From the NCBI GenBank assembly GCA_001637315.1, contig LSZA01000047.1, positions 1 to 33,117 of the forward strand: 33,117 nucleotides of DNA, given 5' to 3'. The notes below the pieces were generated by a model. That model was given only the letters and a program-made list of their open reading frames with translations, was not told the origin of the DNA and did not search any database. Positions 16,197-23,582 of the stretch are shown here, piece after piece (position 1 is the stretch's first letter; each line of letters opens with the position of its first letter). This stretch comes from Phormidium willei BDU 130791 (GTDB taxonomy: Bacteria; Cyanobacteriota; Cyanobacteriia; Cyanobacteriales; Geitlerinemataceae). The position numbers and the translations under genes were made by a program.

Positions 16197-16757
16197 ATGG
16201 TGGTGTCTCAACAAACCTATGCCATTGAGTTATATTTTGATGAGGTGGCCTCACAGAAGGTTCGTCAACTGTGGTCTCAGGTCGGGGCCATTGCCTCTTC
16301 GATGGCTAAGCGAGTTCACAGCCAGCCCCATTTGAGTTTGGCGGTTCTCCCCAATGCTGATTTGCAGCTTCTACCCAGCGTTCTCGCTGAGGTCGCCGCT
16401 CACCACTCCTCGTTTGAGATTCAGTTTTCGTCTCTCGGTTTGTTTTCGACTGGAGGTGGGGTGGTGTTCCTGGCGCCGGTGGTGACAACGCAACTGCTGG
16501 AGTTACATCAGACGGTTCATCGACAGCTTCACAAGATTGGCTCTGATGCCGTGGCCTATTATCGTCCTGAGGCTTGGGTTCCTCATTGCACTTTAGCCCG
16601 AGAGTTATCGCCCCCTGAGGTGCTGCGAGCGGTTGAGGTGGTTCGCAACAGCAATCCCTTTTTTAAAGCCAATGTTTGTGCGTTAGGACTCGTTGAAGCC
16701 CCTCCGGTACGTCAGATTTGTTGTTGTCCCTTACTCTCTGATAGCGATCGCCCATGA
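16197..16757 (+). CDS. 2'-5' RNA ligase / 2H phosphoesterase family protein
   Basis: A 186-residue member of the 2H superfamily, recognised by two HxT/Sx motifs: PHLSLAVL (about 47-54) and PHCTLAREL (about 131-139), one in each half of a pseudo-symmetric fold. Such enzymes act on 2',5' bonds or cyclic phosphates in RNA or nucleotides; the substrate here is unknown. ATG start with GGAG upstream. It ends 61 bp before the glycosyltransferase hpsE but is probably unrelated in function. Confidence 0.8.
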   Translation: MVVSQQTYAIELYFDEVASQKVRQLWSQVGAIASSMAKRVHSQPHLSLAVLPNADLQLLPSVLAEVAAHHSSFEIQFSSLGLFSTGGGVVFLAPVVTTQLLELHQTVHRQLHKIGSDAVAYYRPEAWVPHCTLARELSPPEVLRAVEVVRNSNPFFKANVCALGLVEAPPVRQICCCPLLSDSDRP

Positions 16758-16818
16758 TAGAATAGAGGGTATATTGTTTGATTTGTCAAGACCTTACTCT
16801 TAAAACGCTCAAAGTTCT

Positions 16819-17784
16819 ATGGATTTTACAGTAGCCATCCGTACCTACAATGGTGAACAGCGTATTGGTGAGATATTAGAACGTCTTAAAGCGCAAACTC
16901 AAACCGAGGCGATCGAGTGGGAGGTTGTCGTTGTCGATAACAACAGTTGCGATCGCACCGCCGCCATTATCAAAACCCATCAAGAAACCTGGCCCTCCCA
17001 CTCCCAACTCCACTACTTTTTTGAAGCCAGACAAGGCGCCTCCTATGCGCGCGCTCGTTGCATCGAAGAAGCCCAAAGCGACCTAATTGGCTTCCTCGAT
17101 GATGACAACTACCCGGCAGATGACTGGGTGTTTCAAGCCTATCAATTTGGGCAAGACTATCCTCAAGCCGGCGCCTATAGCGGACAAATTCATGGGGAAT
17201 ATGAAGTCACTCCTCCCCCCAACTTTCAACGCATCGCTAACTTTATTCCCATCATTGAACGGGGACAAAAACCCCTCTGCTATACCTCCTATAAATACGC
17301 GCAGAAAAAAGTCTATCCCCCCGGTGCTGGACTGGTCATCCGTAAACCAGTCTGGTTAGATACCGTGCCTAAAAAATTAGTCCTCCAAGGTCCCGTTGGA
17401 ACCTCATTAACTGCCAAAGGAGAAGACATCGAAGCCCTAACCTACATGGCAACCGCAGGATGGGAAATTTGGTATAATCCCCAAATGCACATCTATCACC
17501 ATATTCCTAAAAGTCGCTTTGAACGAGACTACTTAATCAAGTTCTTTAAAGGAGTTGGCTTAAGCCGTCACCGCACGCGGATGCTCAATTATAAATCTTG
17601 GCAAAAACCCTTTTTTATTGCGGCTTACTTTGTCAATGACTCTCGTAAGCTGCTGCGCCATTTCTGGACATATCGAGATGTTTTAGATAGTGACGTTGTC
17701 GCTGCCGCAGAACTCCAATTTTTTAAAAGTTGTCTCGTCAGTCCCTTATTTATCTGGAAAAAACTCTATTTAGACCGACACTAA
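16819..17784 (+). CDS. hpsE: HpsE-like hormogonium polysaccharide glycosyltransferase, GT2 family
   Basis: A 321-residue GT-A glycosyltransferase. The first strand is FTVAIRTYNGE, then VVVVDNNSCDRT (nucleotide binding), EARQGASYARARCIEEA, and the metal-binding IGFLDDDNYPADDW. PPGAGLVIRKPVW and the acceptor-side motif GEDIEAL (catalytic base region) follow, and then GWEIWYNPQMHIYHHIPKSR. The overall pattern is that of HpsE, a glycosyltransferase in the gliding-motility polysaccharide pathway of filamentous cyanobacteria. No other hps genes are visible here, so it may serve another surface glycan. It faces the NRPS-like operon, with 56 bp between the stops. Confidence 0.8.
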   Translation: MDFTVAIRTYNGEQRIGEILERLKAQTQTEAIEWEVVVVDNNSCDRTAAIIKTHQETWPSHSQLHYFFEARQGASYARARCIEEAQSDLIGFLDDDNYPADDWVFQAYQFGQDYPQAGAYSGQIHGEYEVTPPPNFQRIANFIPIIERGQKPLCYTSYKYAQKKVYPPGAGLVIRKPVWLDTVPKKLVLQGPVGTSLTAKGEDIEALTYMATAGWEIWYNPQMHIYHHIPKSRFERDYLIKFFKGVGLSRHRTRMLNYKSWQKPFFIAAYFVNDSRKLLRHFWTYRDVLDSDVVAAAELQFFKSCLVSPLFIWKKLYLDRH

Positions 17785-17840
17785 ATCAGCCGTGAGGTTG
17801 CGTTTACCCCATCCTCACTCGGTGAGTCTAACTGTCCGTC

Positions 17841-20618
17841 CTAATTCTTCAGGGACTGTTCGATCAAGTCCTGAATTTTTTCCGCCAAAACCTGAACATT
17901 CGGCTCCTGCAACATGAGCAAATGATCCCCGGGAATATCATAAATCTCTAATCCACCAACAGCCAGGTCACCCCAGCCATACTGGGGATCAATTTCCGTC
18001 CCAACTTCCGCTCGTCGTCCCATCGCTCGAAACAGTGTGACCTTTCCACTGTAGGGTTGGGGAAAATGTTGCTTCTTAATCTTAATGTTCGTCTCCAGAC
18101 TGGCGATGGATTTCAACTGATCAGGAACTGGCTGGCCAAAACGCTGATAAATTTCGGCGCGAATGGCTTTGAGTCGATATTGAATGCGTCCAAATCGCGA
18201 TTTTAACTTGCGGGTGATGTAGCTGAAGCCTTCTTGCTTGAACTTACCCCAATGTCCCGACACCCGAGACGATGGGGGTAAGTGTTTTACCCCAGTTCGG
18301 GCTGTTGTATCAATTAATCCTAATAACGCCACCTCTTCCCCTTGAGCCTGTAATTGCTGAGCCATTTCAAAGGCGACTCGTCCACCAATGGAAACACCCA
18401 AGAGATAATAGGGACCATGGGGCTGAAGGGTTTTAAGGTCTTTAATATAAATCTCTGAGAGTTCCTTAATTCCTTTAGATCGTCCTTCAGCATCCTCTAA
18501 GAGGTTAAATGATAATCCATAGAGGGGCTGATTATCTCCAAGATATTTAACTAAAGGTCGATAGTATTGAAGACCTTTTCCTAAAACATGGACGGCGAAA
18601 ATCGGGATTTGACGTCCCTTCCCTTGTATGGTAATTAGAGATGACTCTTGTAGGTCATCTGGAGCATCTTGAAGAAGTTTAGCGAAGTCTTGAATCGTAG
18701 GATGTTGAAATAAGGCGGAGATAGGAATTGAGCGGTTCAGGGCAGTCTCAATATCCCGACATAGGCCAATGGCTAATAGTGAGTTACCACCGAGGTCAAA
18801 AAAGTTATCTTGTCGGCCAATTCGCTCCCGCTTTAACCAAGTTTGCCAAATATCAACCAGTTGCTGTTCCAGGTCATTTTCAGGGGCTTGATAGGTAGAT
18901 GTGATTTGAGGTGAATGTTCTAATTGACTTAACGCCTGACGATCAATTTTCCCGTTGGGAGTTAAGGGAAACTCTGAGATGGCAATAAAGGCTTGCGGAA
19001 TCATGTAATAGGGCAATTTATCGGTTAGGAATTGACGTAAATTGCCGGGGGCGATCGCCATGTCTTCCCGAGTTAGATAATAGGCTGTCAAATGTTCTGT
19101 TAACGTCGTTGATCCCGCCTGATCAGAACCCGTCTGATCAGAACCCGTGTAAGACGATTGAAGCACAACAACAGCCCGTTGAATATCAGGATATTGCCCT
19201 AAAACGGATTCAATTTCACTCAGCTCGATGCGGAATCCTCGCAGTTTAATCTGGTTGTCGATTCGTCCAAGAATCTCAATGTTGCCATCGGCAAAATAAC
19301 GACCTAAATCACCAGTTTTGTAGATGCGATCGCGGCGATCTCGACTTGACGACTCCCGAAAGGGGTTCACCATAAACTTAGACTCGGTTAAGGAGGCATC
19401 ATTGAGGTAGCCACGAGCAAGATAGGGAGTGCGAATGTAAATTTCACCTCGCTCGCCTTCAACGGCTAAGGTTCCATCCTCTTTAACAATTAAAAGTTGA
19501 ACACCGTCAATCCCTTGACCAATGGGCAATTTTTTGCTAATAACATCAGAATGTTCAGGAACGATATAGTAACCCATCGCTTGGGGGGTTTCTGTCGCTC
19601 CGTAAAAATTGACATTCGTCACCCGTTGAGAGAGTTGTTGACTGCGTGAAATGTCGGCTTGAGTGAGAACATCGCCGCCCCAAAACAGATAGCGTAAGCT
19701 GGGAATTAATTCAGAGTTCGCGTCAGGAGTTATCCCTTGTGTGAGGAGGAGTCCCATGGCAGGTGTTAAATGGGCGATCGTAATCTCCTGTTGCTGCATC
19801 CATTGACAGAGTTGACCACTGGTTTCTAAGATGTCTTGGTCGGGAATATATAAGCTCGCTCCCAGCCAAAGGGGGGTAAAGATATCCCGCAATAAGGGAT
19901 CATGGGCTAACCCTGACAGTAAGACGAAGCGATCGCACTCTTGTAGGTTAAAACGCCGACAATGCCAATCAATAAAGTGAGCTAAGGGCTGATGGGTTCC
20001 GACAATACCTTTTGGTTGTCCCGTTGAGCCAGAGGTGAACGCAATATAGGCAATATCATCGTTGTCAGTGGCCCAGTGATCTGATGAATTTCCTATAAGA
20101 GAGTCCGCCTCCGATGAGTCATTTAGAGATAAATTGGGAATGGCGGGGAGATGGAGATAGGAAACATCACCAGCATCGATAAACTGTTGTAGTTCTTGGG
20201 GCAGTGCCTCAGCCTGACTTCCCGAATAACTCAGATGAATGAAGCCTTTGGGTTGACTTAGGTGACAACAAGTTTGTAAACGAGAGCCAGGATAGGCGGA
20301 ATCTAAAATAATGAAGCTTGCTTTGAGTTTTAGGATGGCGAGTAATGCCCAAACTAAGCTAGCACTACGATGAGCATAGATGGCGATCGCATCCCCCGAG
20401 CCAAGTCCAAGACCTTGCAACTGCTTAGCCAGTTGACTCGACGATTCATCTAAATCACGATATGTCCACTGTTTATGACGATCAACTAGGGCAATCTGTT
20501 GAGGAACTCGCCCCACGTTCTGACAAAATTGCTCAAGAACTGACGGATAAACATTGATATTTAGGTCTTGAGTTGGATCGGGATAAGGAATGGTACGAGA
20601 AGAGTGCGAAGAATCCAT
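17841..20618 (-). CDS. free-standing NRPS-like enzyme, A-PCP-TE
   Basis: A 925-residue single module with no condensation domain. The adenylation domain (about 25-560) has A3 FTSGSTGQPKG at 194-204, NFYGATE, YKTGDLGRY, GRIDNQIKLRGFRIELSEIE and NGKID. The carrier domain (about 585-655) has DNFFDLGGNSLL with phosphopantetheine Ser613. The C-terminal thioesterase (about 670-920) has GVSIGG with Ser743 and His in GDHLLML. The A4 region LSGLAHDPLLRDIFTPL keeps the Asp (Asp240) that binds the amino group, so an amino acid substrate is likely. It would activate, load and transfer or release one amino acid. Last gene of an operon with the ATP-grasp gene (71 bp upstream) and a glycosyltransferase. No SD. 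Confidence 0.85.
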   Translation of the reverse strand: MDSSHSSRTIPYPDPTQDLNINVYPSVLEQFCQNVGRVPQQIALVDRHKQWTYRDLDESSSQLAKQLQGLGLGSGDAIAIYAHRSASLVWALLAILKLKASFIILDSAYPGSRLQTCCHLSQPKGFIHLSYSGSQAEALPQELQQFIDAGDVSYLHLPAIPNLSLNDSSEADSLIGNSSDHWATDNDDIAYIAFTSGSTGQPKGIVGTHQPLAHFIDWHCRRFNLQECDRFVLLSGLAHDPLLRDIFTPLWLGASLYIPDQDILETSGQLCQWMQQQEITIAHLTPAMGLLLTQGITPDANSELIPSLRYLFWGGDVLTQADISRSQQLSQRVTNVNFYGATETPQAMGYYIVPEHSDVISKKLPIGQGIDGVQLLIVKEDGTLAVEGERGEIYIRTPYLARGYLNDASLTESKFMVNPFRESSSRDRRDRIYKTGDLGRYFADGNIEILGRIDNQIKLRGFRIELSEIESVLGQYPDIQRAVVVLQSSYTGSDQTGSDQAGSTTLTEHLTAYYLTREDMAIAPGNLRQFLTDKLPYYMIPQAFIAISEFPLTPNGKIDRQALSQLEHSPQITSTYQAPENDLEQQLVDIWQTWLKRERIGRQDNFFDLGGNSLLAIGLCRDIETALNRSIPISALFQHPTIQDFAKLLQDAPDDLQESSLITIQGKGRQIPIFAVHVLGKGLQYYRPLVKYLGDNQPLYGLSFNLLEDAEGRSKGIKELSEIYIKDLKTLQPHGPYYLLGVSIGGRVAFEMAQQLQAQGEEVALLGLIDTTARTGVKHLPPSSRVSGHWGKFKQEGFSYITRKLKSRFGRIQYRLKAIRAEIYQRFGQPVPDQLKSIASLETNIKIKKQHFPQPYSGKVTLFRAMGRRAEVGTEIDPQYGWGDLAVGGLEIYDIPGDHLLMLQEPNVQVLAEKIQDLIEQSLKN
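19119..19148. repeat. 15-bp in-frame tandem duplication inside the NRPS-like gene
   Basis: CTGATCAGAACCCGT occurs twice in a row, giving the repeated peptide TGSDQTGSDQ (with a weaker AGS continuation). It sits in a loop of the adenylation domain after the A8 motif, where length changes are probably tolerated. Confidence 0.8.
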
Positions 20619-20689
20619 ACTTTTTCAATTTGTCAGCGTTATTATTGATTGTTATCGAAGTATCAAAGAGGTTGTTTTTCGTTTTAGGT

Positions 20690-21718
20690 TTACTTCTTGA
20701 TGGTTTTAATCACTTGTCTAAGAGATTTTCTTAATTGAACACGATAGGAATTTGGCAGCCAGGGTACAGCTTCACTGATGCGAGAGACGGCTTCTAACGT
20801 CGTACCTGAACTCGGTTGAGGAGGAATTGAGATGGAACCCTTCGAGTTTGACGGTATATCAATTGAGGTAAATGCCTGTTCTAACTGCTCAGCAACCTGA
20901 CGATTTAAAGGAGAATCTCGTGAGTCTTGAAAGTGGCAAATTGTTGGATTTGTGTTGATTTCCCAAACTTGCATTAACTCACCAGAGAAACTATAATCAA
21001 TGCGACCATATTGGATACGAGCGAGTTTGAAAATCTCTCGAATTTTATCGGTGTGAGGATTCGTCTGAATATAGGTTTGATTTTCCTGTTCTCGTTGATC
21101 GGTTTTTAAAGTATTTGCTTTCACAACCCAATCTTTTTGATAGCGAACGTGAACTGGAACAATTGCTTCCCCAATCGCAAATGCAGAATACTTTTTGAAG
21201 ATTCCCTGATCATCACGAGTATCGCAAAACTCGATAATAACTTTATCCTGGCGACTTTCCCCTTGATTGACAATTTTGGCGATGGACTGATCGAGTTCAG
21301 CTTGGTTTTGTAATAACGAGGTTTGATTTCCTTTATGATCGTTTTCACCTCGAACAAATACTGGGAATTGCACTGTTGATATATCTTCCGTCAACCGATA
21401 GATATTAAAACGATTCTCGCCATGATTGTATAAGGTTTTGAGTAGCTCATAACGACACATTGACCATAACGGATGATTCAAGAGTCGAGTCTCTTGACTT
21501 TTTTGGAGGTGAGTCCAAATCCAGGCAGCTTTTTCGGTTTCTGCTGGCGAAAGTCGTTCAATATCTGCAAAAATATAAGTTCCACTCGGCAATTTTCGCT
21601 TTTTAAAAACATCCTGATAAGCCACGGGCAAGATATTGGAGACGAGAGGTTTCCCCCATTGTTCCAAATACCAGTTAATCACATTCATGTTAGCCCGAGT
21701 GGTGAGGTAAAATATCAT
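20690..21718 (-). CDS. ATP-grasp-like enzyme of unknown substrate
   Basis: A 342-residue protein. The C-terminal part carries an ATP-grasp-type metal and ATP site: YGRIDYSFSGELMQVWEINTNPT, with Trp252, Glu253 and Asn255. Upstream, FPVFVRGENDHKGNQTSL could supply the ATP-contacting strand and Lys. The N-terminus (LTTRANMNVINWYLEQWGKP) and TYIFADIERL are consistent with a substrate domain. ATP-grasp enzymes ligate a carboxylate to an amine or thiol through an acyl phosphate, so it could join an amino acid or sugar acid. ATG at 21718; a second ATG ten codons in is possible. Middle gene of the operon; base composition is lower in GC than the flanking genes. Confidence 0.65.
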   Translation of the reverse strand: MIFYLTTRANMNVINWYLEQWGKPLVSNILPVAYQDVFKKRKLPSGTYIFADIERLSPAETEKAAWIWTHLQKSQETRLLNHPLWSMCRYELLKTLYNHGENRFNIYRLTEDISTVQFPVFVRGENDHKGNQTSLLQNQAELDQSIAKIVNQGESRQDKVIIEFCDTRDDQGIFKKYSAFAIGEAIVPVHVRYQKDWVVKANTLKTDQREQENQTYIQTNPHTDKIREIFKLARIQYGRIDYSFSGELMQVWEINTNPTICHFQDSRDSPLNRQVAEQLEQAFTSIDIPSNSKGSISIPPQPSSGTTLEAVSRISEAVPWLPNSYRVQLRKSLRQVIKTIKK

Positions 21719-21730
21719 TGCTAAGTTACC

Positions 21731-21800
21731 GTTGATTTAAAGTTGATTGAGGGTTGATTGAGAAGCCGGTGACTATCAGTTATAGATTCAGTTATAGATT
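21731..21800. repeat. phased 11-bp and 12-bp tandem repeats filling an operon junction
   Basis: GTTGATT begins at 21731, 21742 and 21753, an exact 11-bp period. CAGTTATAGATT then occurs twice in a row at 21777-21788 and 21789-21800. Together they occupy most of the gap between the glycosyltransferase stop (21792) and the ATP-grasp start (21718). The 12-bp pair contains the stop codon. Confidence 0.85.
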
Positions 21801-22604
21801 TGTGGTGAGTTGACGACGTAAGCAAAAGCGAATTAAGCGGCCAGGAACACTGCTATTTTGAACCGTTTTGCGCCGCAAAAAATTCCCTTTGAGTAAACGA
21901 AGAACTCCCTTGATTCGTGCTTTGAGACGCATTTGAGCGACATTATACTCCTTAGCATAAAGAGGAGTCCAAGCCAGATCTCCCCACAACACATCGGCTT
22001 GATGACCCGGACTTAAGCCATTTTGTCGATGTTCTGGGTTAGGGATTCCACCATGTTCTCCGTAATTCCGGAAGGGAATAAAGTTTTTAAATTGATGCGA
22101 TCGCAACACCGTATCCACCTGAGAATCCCAAGTTGAATAGACCTTACCACCCGTTTCTTGCCCCACTTGGTCAGCAAACTCCATTAAACACATCGCCGCT
22201 TTAGGGCTAATAATATAAGCTACCGTTGACGTTGAAAACCCTTGAGCATATCCCTCTTCCGACACCCAATACACTTGAGGCGCACAAGTATAAATCCAAG
22301 AAATGCCAATCTTCTCACTGTCTTTCCGAAAGGGCAACGGAAGCTGTCCAAAATTCTTCACCGGCACAAAATCGGCTTCGATAACCAAACTCGGTTGGGG
22401 ACTCTCTGCCGCTCTTTGCCAAGCTTGGCGATGGTTCAAAAGACAGCGATAACTGGGCGAAAATTCTTGGTATTCAGGCTTATTTTCTTGACGTAAGACC
22501 TCACAATCAAACCCTTCTTCTTTAAGATAAGCTTCTAACTGATCAGTGGCTTCCTTATACGCAATAATAAACACCTTGTTTAGACTATTGACTAAAGTGT
22601 TCAT
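21792..22604 (-). CDS. GT25-like (LPS biosynthesis type) glycosyltransferase
   Basis: A 270-residue protein from the ATG at 22604 (MNTLVNSLNKVFIIAYKEA). The pattern fits GT25-type enzymes: an N-terminal VFIIAYKEATDQLEAYL, a FSPSYRCLLNHRQAWQRAA block corresponding to the conserved SH..W region, then PSLVIEADFVPV where the family has its acidic metal site. STWDSQVDTVL and YGEHGGIPNPEHR follow. The C-terminus is very basic (KARIKGVLRLLKGNFLRRK), suggesting membrane association. The upstream extension to 22664 would use a TTG. First gene of the operon with the ATP-grasp and NRPS-like genes. The donor sugar is unknown. Confidence 0.7.
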   Translation of the reverse strand: MNTLVNSLNKVFIIAYKEATDQLEAYLKEEGFDCEVLRQENKPEYQEFSPSYRCLLNHRQAWQRAAESPQPSLVIEADFVPVKNFGQLPLPFRKDSEKIGISWIYTCAPQVYWVSEEGYAQGFSTSTVAYIISPKAAMCLMEFADQVGQETGGKVYSTWDSQVDTVLRSHQFKNFIPFRNYGEHGGIPNPEHRQNGLSPGHQADVLWGDLAWTPLYAKEYNVAQMRLKARIKGVLRLLKGNFLRRKTVQNSSVPGRLIRFCLRRQLTTNL

Positions 22605-22647
22605 ACTGGTAATCTCTAAGATATAGAAACGTTGAAGTGTTGCTATG

Positions 22648-22653
22648 AGTATA
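22648..22653 (-). promoter_or_regulatory. candidate -10 box for the glycosyltransferase/ATP-grasp/NRPS operon
   Basis: TATACT on the minus strand, about 44 bp before the ATG at 22604, would give a leader near 37 bases. No matching -35 hexamer is seen at normal spacing (TTGACT is present but only 5 bp away). Low confidence. The rest of 22605-22875 shows no supported gene. Confidence 0.25.
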
Positions 22654-22875
22654 ACATGAGTCAATCTCAGACCTCGGCCACCGGTTGCCCGTCATGGTAA
22701 CAGGTGAATTAGAACAGGTCACAAATCTTCATTTTGCGAAAAGTTCCCTCGATATAAACCCCCTCAGCCTAGCATCGGCCCCCAAAATTGTCACTCTTGA
22801 CGCTCCCAAATATCTGTGGTAATCCGTTCAGGGATTGCGTTAGGCTAAAAGATAGAATCATTCAATGGAGCATTT

Positions 22876-23307
22876 ATGCGACTACTACACACAATGCTAC
22901 GTGTTGGCAACTTGGAAGAGTCTCTTAAATTCTACTGTGACGTGTTAGGGATGACCTTACTGCGTCAGAAAGACTATCCCGGTGGCGAGTTTACCCTTGC
23001 TTTTGTGGGCTACGGTGATGAAGCTGACCATAGTGTGATTGAATTGACCTATAACTGGGGCGTGGACAGCTATGATCTCGGTGACGGCTATGGCCATATT
23101 GCCCTGGGGGTCGATGATATCTATCAAACCTGTGACGCCATCCGGGAACGGGGGGGTAAAGTGGTCCGTGAACCGGGGCCGATGAAGCATGGGTCAACGG
23201 TCATCGCCTTTGTCGAAGACCCCACCGGCTATAAAATTGAGCTAATTCAACTGGGAACCCAGGGGTCTGCGAAAGACTCAAAAGAAGTGGCCCAACAGTC
23301 AGCTTAG
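22876..23307 (+). CDS. gloA: lactoylglutathione lyase (glyoxalase I)
   Basis: Isomerises the methylglyoxal-glutathione hemithioacetal to S-lactoylglutathione. The 143-residue protein matches bacterial GloA with metal ligands at His5, Glu56, His74 and Glu122, exactly the usual spacing. [20 protein letters not shown] opens the first beta-alpha-beta module and [11 protein letters not shown] the second; [11 protein letters not shown] holds the last ligand. The length and lack of the long-form insertions suggest a nickel/cobalt-type enzyme by family rule. The C-terminal tail ([14 protein letters not shown]) is variable. A strong terminator follows. Confidence 0.95.
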   Translation: MRLLHTMLRVGNLEESLKFYCDVLGMTLLRQKDYPGGEFTLAFVGYGDEADHSVIELTYNWGVDSYDLGDGYGHIALGVDDIYQTCDAIRERGGKVVREPGPMKHGSTVIAFVEDPTGYKIELIQLGTQGSAKDSKEVAQQSA

Positions 23308-23330
23308 GAAACATCCCGCCTAGTTTTCCT

Positions 23331-23361
23331 ATCTTAAAGCCATCTTAAAGCCATCTTAACG
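23331..23361. repeat. 11-bp tandem repeat downstream of gloA
   Basis: ATCTTAAAGCC at 23331-23341 and 23342-23352, then a partial copy ATCTTAA from 23353. It lies between the gloA stop and its terminator hairpin. Confidence 0.8.
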
Positions 23362-23363
23362 TC

Positions 23364-23398
23364 AAAAAGCCGCTAATCTCGGGGATTAGCGGCTTTTT
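23364..23398. terminator. bidirectional intrinsic terminator between gloA and tRNA-His
   Basis: A perfect 15-bp stem AAAAAGCCGCTAATC (23364-23378) / GATTAGCGGCTTTTT (23384-23398) with loop TCGGG. It has a T run on both strands, so it can stop transcription from gloA and from the tRNA gene on the opposite strand. Confidence 0.92.
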
Positions 23399-23402
23399 GG
23401 AG

Positions 23403-23476
23403 GGCGGACGATGGGACTCGAACCCACGAATGGTGGAACCACAATCCACTGCCTTAACCTCTTGGCTACGCCCGCC
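23403..23476 (-). tRNA. tRNA-His (GTG anticodon)
   Basis: A complete cloverleaf on the minus strand. Acceptor GCGGGCG/CGTCCGC, D-arm with AGGTTAAGGC, anticodon stem GTGGA/TCCAC with loop TTGTGGT (anticodon GTG), and T-loop TTCGAGT. The extra G at position -1 is encoded and faces C73, the hallmark of tRNA-His. The 3' CCA is not encoded. Terminated by the hairpin just downstream. Confidence 0.95.
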
Positions 23477-23582
23477 ATGTTTTTTCAGCTTCACCATTAT
23501 AGCAAATCTACAAGCGATCGCAAGAGGGTTTAACAAATTTTTTTCCACTCTTGATCAGACCCCAGACAGAATACTGAGACCC

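Noticed and set aside
17841-21718. Mycosporine-like amino acid cluster (ATP-grasp MysC plus A-T-TE MysE)
   Set aside because: The layout is superficially similar, but the ATP-grasp protein is shorter and unlike MysC, and no mysA or mysB homologue is present.
22605-22720. 34-codon ORF (MTGNRWPRSE...) as a peptide precursor for the ATP-grasp enzyme
   Set aside because: No SD, no core/leader-like features, and it overlaps the start of the glycosyltransferase gene.
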